A stretch of DNA of 36,874 nucleotides from Phlegmacium glaucopus. Its lineage: Eukaryota > Basidiomycota > Agaricomycetes > Agaricales > Cortinariaceae. This document shows positions 1-11,324 of the stretch, one piece after another (position 1 is the first letter of the stretch; every line of letters begins with the position of its first letter). A program made the position numbers and the translations under genes. Below the pieces are notes generated by a model. That model worked only from the letters and a program-made list of their open reading frames with translations, was not told the origin of the DNA and did no database searches. The stretch is from positions 6,014 to 42,887 of the forward strand of contig MU130131.1 of NCBI GenBank assembly GCA_015039465.1, read 5' to 3'.

Positions 1-1755
1 TAAGGATCGATTGACGATTGAATCGACGATTGCAGACCAGTCACCGATCATGTGATCGCCTCAGTCAAATTTGAGCACTTGGTCCTTCATCCCACCACTA
101 GTACTGAATCTCCGTCGTTGGTGCTGTCCAAATATATCTGGCAAACTAGTCACCACGTCCAATTTGTTTTTTCAACCTCATTCGCCCCTCAGATTAATCA
201 TAGGTATATTCAGGGCCTGGGGTTGCAGGCGTGACCTTGGACGACTTGCGGAATAAATCGAAAAGGAAAGTCGGGTCTTACGGTGAATGGAGGTGAACGT
301 TGGCTGCGAATAATAAGATCGTAGCTTGCCAGTGACGCAGGCCCAAAGGTACTTATCCTAATATCTACTCCTCACCGCCCTCTATCATCTCACCGCTGAA
401 AACGACCCTTTTCCATATAAATAGGATATTACAAGTACTACGCGCCGGCTGGACTCTCCTACACACTCGGACCATTCTTCAGCTCATACCTGCAAGACGA
501 TTGTGCACTACATATACCCAAAAGATCGTAAACGAAAGGTTAGTTCAAACGCACTTAGCACATATACAACAATTTACTACGTTCACATAGCAAGGACAGC
601 CATATGAGCTCAGTAGATATTGCCTTCAAATTTCCCCTTCGAATACTCAATTAAGCCAATACATTGTCTTCAGCATTCTCCCCTTATTCTGTTACGCTCC
701 CCTATCGTATACCAAGTCATAAAAGGCCTTCTAAAGATGTTCGAGCTTAGGGAAGGGTCAGTCCAGCTCAAAACAACAATCGATAACAACCTTACATCGT
801 CGTCTGCAGCATCCATTCAGCATTATTCATCTTCCCATATCTATGGGGTCGAGATGGTAGCGCTGATCAGGTGTTAATGATCAGAAAAGTGATATTTCAA
901 ACGTATCCTAGATTCGACGTTGTTCGAATCCATTGAATGGAGGTGAGCTGATGTCGAAAAGAAAATAAAACGAGTCAATAACTCACCTTTCGTCTACTAG
1001 ATCCAATGAAACAACCGTGTCGACGGTGTCGTCATCTGTGCCACTATATCAACAAGAGATTAAGCCTCTTTCATCGCATCCAAAGCTTCATCAAGATGGA
1101 GTCGAGATGATAGTGTTAATCAGGTGTTGATCGTCAGAAAAGCGATATTTGAAACCTACCATAGATTCGACATTGTCTGAATCCATTGAATAGAGGTGAG
1201 CTGATGTCGAAAATAAAATAAAACGAGCCAATACCTCACCTTTCATCTACTAGATCCAATGAAACAACCTTGTCGTCTTCTGTGCTACTATATCAACAGG
1301 ATTAGGCCTCCTTCATCACATCTAAATGTTCATCAAGTACAGTATGGGCGTTACTCCAACAGCATCAACGAGCAATTTAGGTTCCGTTTGTTGAATCTAT
1401 CGTTTTTATGATTCGAGTTGTAACTCGGTGTTGAAATCTAACAGAGGTGAGTTTATGTCAAAAAAAGGGAGCCAGTAGCTCACTTGCCGTCAGAGTATCT
1501 CATGGCATTCACTATGATCATCTTTTTGGTGTCAGGTTTCAATGGTGGAAGCTAGTCTGAGGCCAGGTTTACCTTGGAAAACTCGGTTACCCAAAATAAG
1601 ACAAGTTGCATAACCAACTTCTCAAACTAGTTAGCATGTATACATGGCGATGCGATTCTACCTGATCAAAAATCGGATTATTATGACAGCGACAGATCGT
1701 CATGAACTTCAAGCTTTTATCTCAGTCACTGTATTAGATCTAGATACTAGACTCT
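1..1755. repeat. Spacer block S, copy 1 (upstream of 7TM copy A)
   Basis: No convincing gene. The stretch matches 7330-9112, parts of 11325-12492 and 21130-23441. The first 250 bases continue the 5' side of the kinase fragment that ends other units. From about 860 to 1500 it holds three imperfect tandem copies of a ~240-bp segment. Each contains an exon-like piece ending in a donor-like GAGGTGAG, a short A-rich stretch, CTCACCT and CTACTAG, which looks like a ~57-bp intron whose ends can also pair as a hairpin. The short open frames here are poorly conserved between copies, so I do not call a gene. It may be the decayed remains of an intron-bearing gene of unknown identity. Confidence 0.6.
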
Positions 1756-1762
1756 TATATAA
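1756..1762 (+). promoter_or_regulatory. TATA box of 7TM gene copy A
   Basis: TATATAA about 40 bp before the ATG at 1803. The same box stands 40-50 bp before the ATG of the other copies (9113, 12493, 23442), so it is conserved across paralogues. Confidence 0.55.
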
Positions 1763-1802
1763 GGTCAGAGATGCAATAGGTTATTGCAACAGACACGAAG
1801 TC

Positions 1803-3038
1803 ATGAAGCTAAGTGTTGAAGACTTTGGCATTATTGGGTTATGTCTCGAAGGCTTTCTTTACGGTAAGATATTTTCTACAACTTTCATGGGACCTACTAA
1901 AGAAGTATAATATTAACCTATCCCAGGAGTATATTCTGGCATATTCACCATATATTTACAAGACCACTGGACATCGAACAAAGGCACCGACAAGAGAAAT
2001 GTCATTTTATATGCTCTGTGTGCTCTATATATGCTCTCTGTTGTCAACGTTGTGGTTGATATAACATTTCCCATTGTTTCAGTTAGTACCAATTTCATCA
2101 GTAACAATAACCATCATTTTCACTCTTTCTGTTTTACAGAATCCAACGGTATTCCTCCATATAAATTTTATTCAAGGCGTAGTATCAGGTTGCTGCGATT
2201 TTATAGCCCAATCTATCCTAGTATGTATAAACTACTTATCCCCAATGTTTATTTTATTCATGGAAATCTTGAAGATCTACCGTTGCTGGATTGTGTGGGG
2301 TTGCAATATCCGTGTCGTGATCCTTCCTTCAATCATGGCATTTGTATTCTTAGGTCAGTCAACCTATCTTATTTGGCTGGCCAATTTCAATTCATTGTCT
2401 CTAGCTATGTGGCTAGCGGGTATCAGCCCAGTGCATATCTTATCAGACCAACTTGTGGAACCTGACTGGGGGAATTGGCTGGTTGTAGCAAGTCTCGCCA
2501 TGTCCATGACTGTGAATGCTCTGGTGACAGGCTTGATCGTGTGGAAGATCTTCAAAGTGTACCGTGAAGTTAAATCCGCGGAGTCGGATGACCAAACTTT
2601 GCGCGTCACTGGCATGAGCAAGATTCGGACCGTCATATTCGTGCTAATTGAATCTGGCATGATGTTGTTTTCAATCCAATTGGCTCGACTCGTGGTTTTC
2701 ATTCTTCCAGACACGGACACTACCCATGACGCTTATGATATCATCGTTGCTATCCACCAAATGCTCAATGTGATTACAACATCAGTCATTGCTACTTCCT
2801 ATTTTACTAATAACATGAGTCTGTCTAGGGTACAACACCTACAATCATCTTTGTGCGGCTATCAATGGGATTGTCGTTCTACGACAAGGAATCCATGGTA
2901 GAATCTAGCGTCGGGAGTTTGCGCTTTGCGGATAACAATCCAAATCCAAATCCGGAAACGGGGGATGTCGATATCGTGGATAGAGACGATGATATTCGCC
3001 TTCGACTAAGCGATGAAATCCAGATGGTAGATAGATGA
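1803..3038 (+). CDS. Seven-transmembrane receptor-like protein, copy A (6 exons, intact)
   Basis: Exons by inspection: 1803-1863, 1927-2081, 2140-2220, 2275-2353, 2405-2769, 2829-3038. All introns are 51-63 bp with GT..AG ends (donors GTAAGA, GTTAGT, GTATGT, GTCAGT, GTGATT). The joined frame is 951 nt, 316 residues, without stops. It has about seven hydrophobic segments: FGIIGLCLEGFLY near the N-terminus, the ILYALCALYMLS helix, a third helix ending in the IYRCWIVWG motif, then helices at VVILPSIMAFVFL, NALVTGLIVWKIF, VIFVLIESGMMLF and a last one around MLN-GTTPTIIFVRLS. A charged tail ends in DEIQMVDR. The IYRCWIVW motif and layout match a large Agaricomycete-specific family of 7TM, GPCR-like membrane proteins; ligand and function are unknown. 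The three intact paralogues keep the exon structure exactly, which argues for selection or recent duplication. Confidence 0.78.
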
Positions 3039-5984
3039 TTAGATTTTGTAGATATGCTGTCGTCAAGCGTGGGAAGGACCCATCGTTGTCGAAAACGTCC
3101 ATCATTAAACGCATCTCGTGCTGTACTGTTCTTGACTCAAGTACTTTCTGTCTTTCATTCCGAGAAGACCCAATAAACATGAATCGAAAACGGAATCATC
3201 AAGTCCTTGGAATTGGTCCTTTGTGGCGGATGAGGGTGACAAAGGCTGCAAAGAAGCGCATCGCTGCCAGTGACACAGGTACCATCGTCAACATAGGCTT
3301 ACCGCTCTCTATTCATCTCACTGCTGAATGAACACTCAAACCATTCGTACTTATCCCTTGCACTCACACCTACATATACGCAGAAAGATCCAACACAAAA
3401 GGTCAGGTCAAATTCACATTAACGCGCGTACAGTAACTTACTGTGTTTAATCGTAGACCCACCTTGTGTGTTGGCACGTTTTTACACCGGTACCTACTAT
3501 GACCTGAGAATATTTCATACTCAACTTTCAAATACTCACTTCATCGTCTTCGGCATCTTCTCTCCCACCTACCTTCTTCTTTTTATACGCCCTTATCATA
3601 TACCGAGTCGTAAAAGGCCTTCCAAAGGTGTTAGAACATAGGGAACGGTCAGTCCAACTCAAAGCAACAATCGATAACAACATTATCTCAGCGAAATCAC
3701 CCTGCATAGAGAGATCTTTCAGAGCCCACCTAGTTCTTTGATTCCCTGGATAATCTGATATCGGTCTTCTCTGGTAAATTGGCCAACTTATTTTTTCAAC
3801 CTCATTCACCCTTCAGATCAATCGTAGGCTTATTCAAGCCTGGGACTCATTGCAGGCGCGACTTTGGACAACTGGCTGAGACAGGAAAGCCAGGTCCTAT
3901 TGCGAATGGAGAAGGGCTGCGAAGAATAAGAGTGTGGCTGCAGACCAAGGTCTAAAGGTACTTAACCTAATATCTTCTCGTCATCATCAACTCACCGTTC
4001 TCTATCATCTTACTGCTGAAAACGACCCTCTCCCATACAAACTAGACGGTACAAGTACTACACGCCAGCTAAACGCTCTTATCACACCACACTAAGACTA
4101 TTCTTCAGCTCATATCTACAAGACGATTGTGCGCTACATATAACCGGAAAGATTGAACACGAAAGGTTGACAACTTGCTGAATAAACCGAAAAGACAGAG
4201 GAAAGCCCGGTCTTGGTGAGTTGAGGGCTGCGAATAAGAGCGTGTCTGGAGGACGACTCTAGCCGGTTGGTGCCCGTCATTCTGGATCTAGAAAATCAGT
4301 CGAGTAGGTGTAGAGCAAGAGCTTGAGTGGTGCAGCAGAGAGGTTCAAATAAAGGTTTGGGCACGCCAAGTGAGTATATTGGTACTCTGAATGCCCCTTT
4401 CTCATCATCCATTGATACTTCGCCATCTCGTTCTGTCATATGGACCGATTTCGACGATTCGCGTATCAAAGGTGATATCCCCTCGCGTACTGATATCAAA
4501 TGGAATTCTTAGAGTCTTGAGTTCTGAATCAAGGCCAAAGGTCAATAGTAGGTAACCAATCCCTTTGTTTCACTTGGACTCCTCATCTCGGTTCAATTCT
4601 AGTCATTTGCTTTTCATTTCGACATTATACTCTGCCATGGTAATAAAGTAATATCAAAGTCGTTGAAGCGGCTATTGCCCATGATCTCGATCCTCAGTCC
4701 TACCATCCAATGTCCGTCGCTGGTCACCATCCAATAATGCCCATTTAATTCGACTGCGACCAACAACCAACCAACCAAGATACCTCCAGAACCCGAGGAT
4801 GCGACAACCCTCAAACCTCCCGCCAGCGGTCGAGTAGCACTGCTGGTTGATGACGCATACAATCGATGGTACTGCTGGATTTGTTGTGGACCTATGGGAG
4901 TACAGGTAAGTGAAACGATATTACATGTCACTCCAATCGTACTAAATCCTTGATTCATTGACTATCGATATCACTCCGCACAGCCGGCCACCTTACTCCC
5001 CTAACATCAACAGGCAACCCAATCACTTGCCAAAAACGCGACCAATGACCTTTTAAATTCATCATCGCGACTCGGCTTGATTCCATAGGTTCTAACGTTA
5101 TCCAGGCCCGGGGTTGATTGGAAGCGCGGCCTTGTTAATTTTTTGGACAGACGATCGGAAGGGATGCGGATAGCTGGATCTCATGGAAGATGGAGGTGAT
5201 GTAGTCGTGAAGAATGGGAGCGTTTCTGCACACCGAATGTCCAGATATACGATCTACAGGTTGGAACTGATTTCTCAGCCCGAACGTAAAGGATCGTATT
5301 TGGAATTTATCGCTTTGTACCAATCTGATTTGCTTGGCAATATTAAACTCACCAATCTGGGCGAAACACCTCAAGATCAACAACCAGCCGACGCGTATAC
5401 CGGTTTGCCCTATCTAGCCGCTAGCGTATCTTTTGTACTGGCGATGGCTAGTCGTATCCCCATGGGTATCCGAGTTGGGAACTCAGTCGACGTGTTACAA
5501 TAACAGTACGGGAGTGATTGATCATAGATGGTTGTACCTTGTTAGTACAGAAAACATGTATTCTACATCTTTCGACCTGGACTCACCTATCACCTACAAT
5601 CGAAAAATCCACATTCTTTAAAGTAACATTTTACCCATCTGTTCGTCCAGTTCTGCCTAAATTGAGATCCCTAAAACTTTTTATGGAAGGCTTGATCAAG
5701 AAAGAGAAGATGGCGCTTGATTGATCATGGATATTAGCGCTTCAATTATCAGTAACCTTTGTTCATAATAATACCGTGAACATACCTTGAATCTATAATC
5801 GATAAAGGTATCCATGCATTACTTCAAAATGTTTGTCATCATACCCTTTGTCATTATATTTCAAGTATCTACAGAGTAGTTGATTAGATGGTAAATTATT
5901 CGATATGATCACTATCACTGGGTCATCCTTCCTGGAGCCGGGAGCAGAGAGTGGGGCAGACAACGATCCTGTGATAATAGACCT
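3039..5984. repeat. Spacer block T, copy 1
   Basis: No convincing gene. It begins with the short sequence that follows every 7TM copy, then has an S-like insert (about 3540-4240). From about 4252 to 5984 it closely matches 17437-19075. Open frames at 4327-4512 and 5183-5503 are not kept at full length in the second copy. The block carries splice-like and coding-like scraps but nothing I can name. Confidence 0.55.
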
Positions 5985-7443
5985 CACATCAGGTACAAAC
6001 GCCTGTCCACCCAAGATACCTTTCGTTCCAACTTCCAAACTGACTCGAGTGACTTCGTTAGCCAATGTGCTCAGCTGAGCGACCATGGAGTTGACAGTCA
6101 TCTTCAAGTCAAGCATCTCTCCTCGAACATCAACATTGACAAGCTCGCCAAGGTCACCTAGGCGACGACTGTCGTAACTTCTTCTGAGATGGATCGCACT
6201 TGATCGGTCAAATTTTCTGTCGAAGATTATCATAAAAGGAAAAGGAAAAAAAATGGAATGAAGTGACATACGCTGACGTTCCTGGTCAAATCAGCCCAGG
6301 TTCCCTGCACACCTTCAACTCTTGCTTGACCTCTCAATATACCCTGCATTCCGACTCCCAGTGCTACACTCGTCACTTCAGAAGAAAATGCTGACAACTG
6401 ATCCACCATGGAATTGACGGTTCCTACAAAGCTTGATAGTTGGAATACGAGTCCATAATCCAGTCAAAAAGAAAAAATACCTTTCAATGTTCACATTTCA
6501 CCCTCGACGGATACCCCTTCCACGTCCAGTACATGTGCTTGGCCTCCTAGTTTGCTTTGACTTCCGAGTTCTAAAGTGACTCGAGTGACTTCCGCCGCCA
6601 GCGCTCGTAATCTGACAAAACGATCAGTCCGCGTCCAGAGAAAATACGACCATAGCGAACCTAACCACCATTCCATTGATAGTATTCTTGAGATCCAGAA
6701 TTTCACCGCGAGCGTCCGCTTCAAATTGTTTAATGAGATCTCCGTGCGACTGTTTTGGTCACTTTTGCTATAGATCGTACCTAGTGAGCAATAAAGCTGT
6801 TAGTGGAGAGTATAGATATATATTGAGTAATTTGCGAACTTGGGACGTTAAATTTGTTGCCAATTTGTTGAGTACCGCTGTCAATTATCGTCATGTGCCT
6901 TCGACGTTGAGAACAAGAGCTTGTCTGCCAAGTTTTCTGTTCATTGAAAATTGTCCGAATCTGTCCACCTAGAAAGGCCTTAGGACATGAATAGATGAAA
7001 AACAATAATATACCATAGTATTGATGAGGTCCTTGACGACCGCTTGAACGAGGACCGTAATTTGTTGACTGGGATCGCCTGGTGCAACAGTAGCGAGTGA
7101 CATCCTTGTCAGTGGACCTGAGCCATTAGTAGTTTAAGGTCGAGTCTGGACTGATATCGGAGTATCCGGGGAGCATGAGGAGTCAGAGACTGATCTTTCA
7201 CAGGTGGGACAATGAGCATGGGCTTTTGGGGGAGCTGAACTGTGACCAGGATCGTTGGCGATAGGAGTATGATTGGCAGCTACGGCAGCGTGAGCTTGAT
7301 AAGCTTTCATATTTCCGTAAGCGCGAGAGGAAGGATGGACGATTGCAGACCATCGTTCAAGTTCAACTTCACCGATCATGTGATCGCCTGGCCTTGATCC
7401 CACTACTAGTACTGAATCTCCGTCGTTGGTACTGTCCAAAGAT
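5985..7443 (-). pseudogene. Group III hybrid histidine kinase fragment (N-terminus and HAMP repeats), copy a
   Basis: Reading the - strand from about 7443 down, the N-terminal segment is visible (RAYGNMKAYQAHAA, then NHTPIANDPGHSSAPPKAH), followed by disordered-frame HAMP repeats. Signature pieces are LRALAAEVTRVTLELGSQ, LGGQAHVLDVEG, GEMLDLKMTVNSMVAQLS, TLANEVTRVSLEVGTKG and ILGGQAFVPDV. These are the repeated HAMP units of fungal Nik1/Os-1 type osmosensing kinases. Frames shift and stops intervene, and no histidine-kinase, ATPase or receiver domain follows, so it is a truncated pseudogene. It ends abruptly near 5985-5990, where copy d continues for about 700 bp more. Very similar to copy d. 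Confidence 0.8.
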
Positions 7444-9112
7444 ATCTGGCAAACTGGTCACCACGACCAACTTATTTTTTCAACCTCATTCACCCCTCAT
7501 ATTAATGATAGGTTTATTCAGGCCTGGGATTCGTTGCAGACGTGACCTTGGACGACTTGCGGAATAAACCGAAAATGCAGAGGAAAGTCGAGTCTTGCGG
7601 CGAATGGAGGTGAACGTTGGCTGTGAAGAATCAGATCGTAGCTTGCCAGTGACGCAGGCCCAAAGGTACTTAACCTCATATCTACTCCTCACCGCCCTCT
7701 ATCATCTCACCGCTGAAAACGACTCTTTCCCATACAAATAGGATGTTACAAGTACTACATACACGACAGCTAAACTCTCCTACTACACTCCGACCATTCT
7801 TCAGCTCATACTTGCAAGACGATTCTGCGCTACATATACCCAGAAGATTGAAAACGAAAGGTTAGTTCAAACGTACATGAGCACATATACAGCAATTTAC
7901 TGCGTTTAATCGTAGACCCACCGTGTGTATGATTTTTGCACACAACAAGACAGCCATAAGAGCTTAGTAGATATTGTCTTCAGATTTCTTCCTCGAATAC
8001 TCAATTGAGTCAATACATTGTCTTCGGTATTTTCCCTTTATTCTTTTACGCTCCCTTATCGTATACCAAGTCATCTAAAGATGTTCGAGCTTAGGGAAGG
8101 GTCAGTCCAGTTCAAAGCAACAATCTATGACAACCTTACATCGTCGTCTGCAGCATCTATTCAGCATTGTTCATCTTCCTAAATTGATGGGGTCGAGATG
8201 GTAGCGGTTGATCAGGTGTTAATCATCAGAAAAGTAATATTTCAAACGTATCCTGGATTCGACGTTGTTCGAATCCATTGAATAGAGGTGAGCTGATGTC
8301 GAAAAGGAAACGAGTCAATAACCCACCTTTCGTCTACTAGATCCAATGAAACAACCGTGTCGTTGGTGCCGTCATTTGTGCCACTATATCAACAGCAGGA
8401 TAGGCCTCTTTCATCGCATCCAAAGCTTCATCAAGATGGAGTCGAGATGATAGTGTTAATCAGGCGTTAATCGTCGGAAAAGCGATATTTAAAACCTACC
8501 GTAGATTCGACGTTGTCCGAATCCATTGAATAGAGGTGAGCTGATGTCGAAAATAAAATAAAACGAGCCAATAGCTCACCTTTCGTCTACTAGATCAATG
8601 GAACAACCTTGTCGTCGTCTGTGCTACTATATCAACAACAGGATTAGGCCTCCATCATCACATCCAAAGGTTCATCGAGTACGGTATCGGCGTTACTCCT
8701 CCAACAGCGTCAACGAGCGATTTCGCTTCCGTTCGCTGAATCTGTCGTTGTTATGATTCGAGTTGTAACTCGGTGTTCGAATCTAACAGAGGTGAGTTTA
8801 TGTCAAAAACAGGAAGCCAGCAGCTCACTTGTCACCAGAGTATCCGATAATCACCACGATCGCCCTCCCGGACACGGGTTTCAATGATGGAAGCTAGTCC
8901 GAGGCCAGGTTTACCTTGGAAAACTCGGTTACCCAGAATAAGACAAGTTGCATAACCATCTTCTCCTCAAACTAGTTAGCATGTATACATGGCAATGCGA
9001 TTCTATCTGATCAAAAATCGGATTATGATTATGACAGCGACAGTTTGTTAAGATCATCATGAACTTCAAGCTTTTATCTCCGTCGCTGTATTAGATCTAG
9101 ATGCTAGACTCT
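7444..9112. repeat. Spacer block S, copy 2
   Basis: Close copy of block 1-1755, with the same triple hairpin/intron-like repeat (about 8200-8840). A clear example is at 8534-8581, where AGGTGAGCT and AGCTCACCT form 9-bp perfect arms. No gene is supported. Confidence 0.6.
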
Positions 9113-9119
9113 TATATAA
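9113..9119 (+). promoter_or_regulatory. TATA box of 7TM gene copy B
   Basis: TATATAA 47 bp before the ATG at 9166, in the same position as in the other paralogues. Confidence 0.5.
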
Positions 9120-9165
9120 AGGAAGGGTCAGAGATGCAATAAGTCATTCAAACAGACACGAAGTC

Positions 9166-9308
9166 ATGAAGCTAAGTCTTGAAGACTTTGCCATTATTGG
9201 GTTATGTCTCGAAGGCTTTCTTTACGGTAAGATATTTTCTACAACTTTCACGGCACCTGCTAAAGAAGTATAATATTAACCTGTCCCAGGAGTATATTCT
9301 GGCATATT
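9166..9308 (+). pseudogene. 7TM receptor-like gene, copy B, 5' part only
   Basis: Exon 1 (9166-9226, starting MKLSLEDFAIIGLCLEGFLYG), the conserved first intron and the first bases of exon 2 are present and match copies A, C and D. The match stops at 9308 within exon 2. A run of A follows, and then sequence that is the rest of this gene written backwards without complementing (9329-11324). About 90 bp of exon 2 are missing between the two parts. The gene may well be whole in the real genome and broken only in this assembly. Confidence 0.8.
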
Positions 9309-9328
9309 AAAAAAAAAAAAAAAAAAAA
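9309..9328. other. Run of 20 A at the junction (probable gap filler)
   Basis: There are 21 A in a row. The last one (9329) is expected from the reversed neighbour, leaving exactly 20. It is not a retrotransposon tail: the sequence after it is a reversed piece of the local repeat, not a new element. A filler or masked gap is the simplest reading. Confidence 0.6.
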
Positions 9329-11324
9329 AGGTAAGCGGTATTCTTGGCCGAAAGGAGTCATAAAAGCCAAATAGGTCATCCAACAGGTTCCAGCGTGGAC
9401 ATTACTTCGGGTCCGGACTTATTTGGATACCAATTATACTCCCTACTTACTTCCAACCCCCTATTCACCACCGGTTTAACCTTAAACCGTCTCTATAAAA
9501 GCCTGTCATCGAGTGACGTGACTGGTCACTGGTTGCTGTCTCTAAGTCATGATCGTCACCCTAGTTCCTGGTTCCCGGAGTTATAATTTACTAAGTTATA
9601 AACTGACCAAAGTCACCCGGCAACAGAAGTCGTGCCGTCTAGGCTCAAGGCAGTCTAGTTCACAACTTTGAATAGACGTACTTTAGACAGTGGTTTTCCT
9701 ACTAGTACCAGCTATGTAACTATTATTATGTCGTCGACTCTCCTACTGTGTCACCGTAATCTAGATCATCTGCTGTTCACTCAATCTCTCTGCTGTCGCG
9801 TAGATAAGCACACCGAAATCGGCCAGCCGAAGAGGAACCTGACGAAACGTGACGGTTCCATTAACATAAAGTTTGAGTCGTCTCCATCCTAGTTCCTGTA
9901 TGGAGTTAAACTGCTCAGTCCGTTAATGTACTGGTTCAAAGGTCTCTTAACAACCTGTCCCCGGTCATTGGTCATTGGTCGCTGGTTGCTGCCTTTAAGC
10001 CACCACCCTTAGTTCCTGGCTCAGGTTCCTCAATTACTAAGGTATAACATAATGGTACCATATCATGAATAAGGTATGCTAGATATCGTTTTCACTGGTT
10101 TTTTCAGCGTGCCTCTAGAGTACTTTGTTAAACTTGTCCTGTCGTGCTCCACTTTAAGACCTAGATTTCTTATGATAGTTGTCTTACTCTACGCAATCTA
10201 AGCGATACCTGCATAAAAGAGACCTGTTGCTGACTAGCATAACAGTGTACGGTGCTTGTGACCGCCGCCTTCAGTGATCTCAGTGAGATCTTCAGGCTTC
10301 AGTTCCGTTTGATCTTCTAGTTCGTGTAGATGGCCTGGACCTTCCCCATAGCAGCTTAGAAGCTTGCGTTTCATAGACAGACAGAGATAAGTGTTATAGC
10401 TATAGAGGGCAAAGGCGTAAACCTAACAATAGACGTTTCGCGTTTGAGGGCTGCGAGCTAAGATAGTACCTAAGGAACAGCATCTTGCTGTTAGGGTAAC
10501 TATCGGCGTGGTTCTACTAACACCCACAATACGGGATCTGTCTGAGTACACTAATCATTTTACTCTTCATCGTTACTGACTAGAACATTAGTGTAACTCG
10601 TAAACCACCTATGTTTGCTACTAGAGTATTCGAAGTCATCACAGGCAGCCGTGTTACTCGTTGTGCTCGGCTCGGTTAACCTAACGTTTGTTGTAGTACG
10701 GTCTAAGTTAATCGTGCTTATACTGTCAGGCTTAAAACGAGGGCGGTCACTGCGTGTTTCAAACCAGTAGGTTGAGGCGCCTAGATTGAAGTGCCATGTG
10801 TAACTTCTAGAAGGTGTGCTAGTTCGGACAGTGATCTCGTAAGTGTCAGTACCTGTACCGCTCTGAGCGATGTGGGTCGGTTTAGGGGGTCTGTCTAACG
10901 TTTTGAACCGGACTCTCTTACATGCGACGCGGCTATGAGCGATCGGTGTATCGATCTCTGTTACTTAACTTCAACCGGTCAGTTTATTCTATCCAACTGA
11001 CTGGATTCTTATGTTTACGGTTCTAACTTCCTTCCTAGTGCTGTGCTTATAACGTTGGGGTGTGTTAGGTCGTTGCCATCTAGAAATTCTAAAGGTACTT
11101 ATTTTATTTACAACCCCTATTCATCAAATATGTATGATCCTATCTAACCCGATACTTTAGTGTCGTTGGACTATGACGCGGAACTTATTTTCGGTACACC
11201 TCCTGATGGCAACATAAGACGTTTTGTCTTTCTCATTTTTTATACTAATAACAATGGCTACTTTAACCATGATTGACCTTGTTACCCTACACAATATAGT
11301 TGGCGTTACAACTGTTGTCTCTCG
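9329..11324. other. Mirror segment: repeat unit reversed without complementing
   Basis: No sense in either strand as given, but read 3'->5' on the + strand it is ordinary local sequence. Backwards from 11324 it gives 7TM exon 2 from GCTCTCTGTTGTCAAC, then exons 3-6 with all introns (for example ATCTACCGTTGCTGG near 11060). Next come a HAMP-kinase fragment (about 10340-10060), a T-block piece (ACTCCTTGGACTCGG near 10020-9960), an S-block piece, and finally GGCGAATGGA at 9329. Similarity to copies A, C and D is high along the whole length but not identical, so it is its own copy, continuing the half-gene at 9166-9308. Open frames at 9344-9586 and 9668-9892 are therefore meaningless. Confidence 0.93.

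Noticed and set aside
860..1500. CRISPR-like array, because of regularly repeated hairpins
   Set aside because: Only three imperfect ~240-bp units, a eukaryotic context and intron-like ends.
5183..5503. 106-codon + strand frame in block T as a gene
   Set aside because: The sister copy (about 18200-18540) has changes that break the frame, and no domain is recognisable.
9309..9329. Poly(A) tail of a LINE/SINE or processed gene
   Set aside because: What follows is local repeat written backwards, there is no target duplication, and the tail stands on the wrong side of any gene-like sequence.
9344..9892. Two open frames of 74-80 codons after the A-run, suggesting a retroposed element or new gene
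   Set aside because: The whole segment is reversed, uncomplemented repeat sequence, so its frames are chance.
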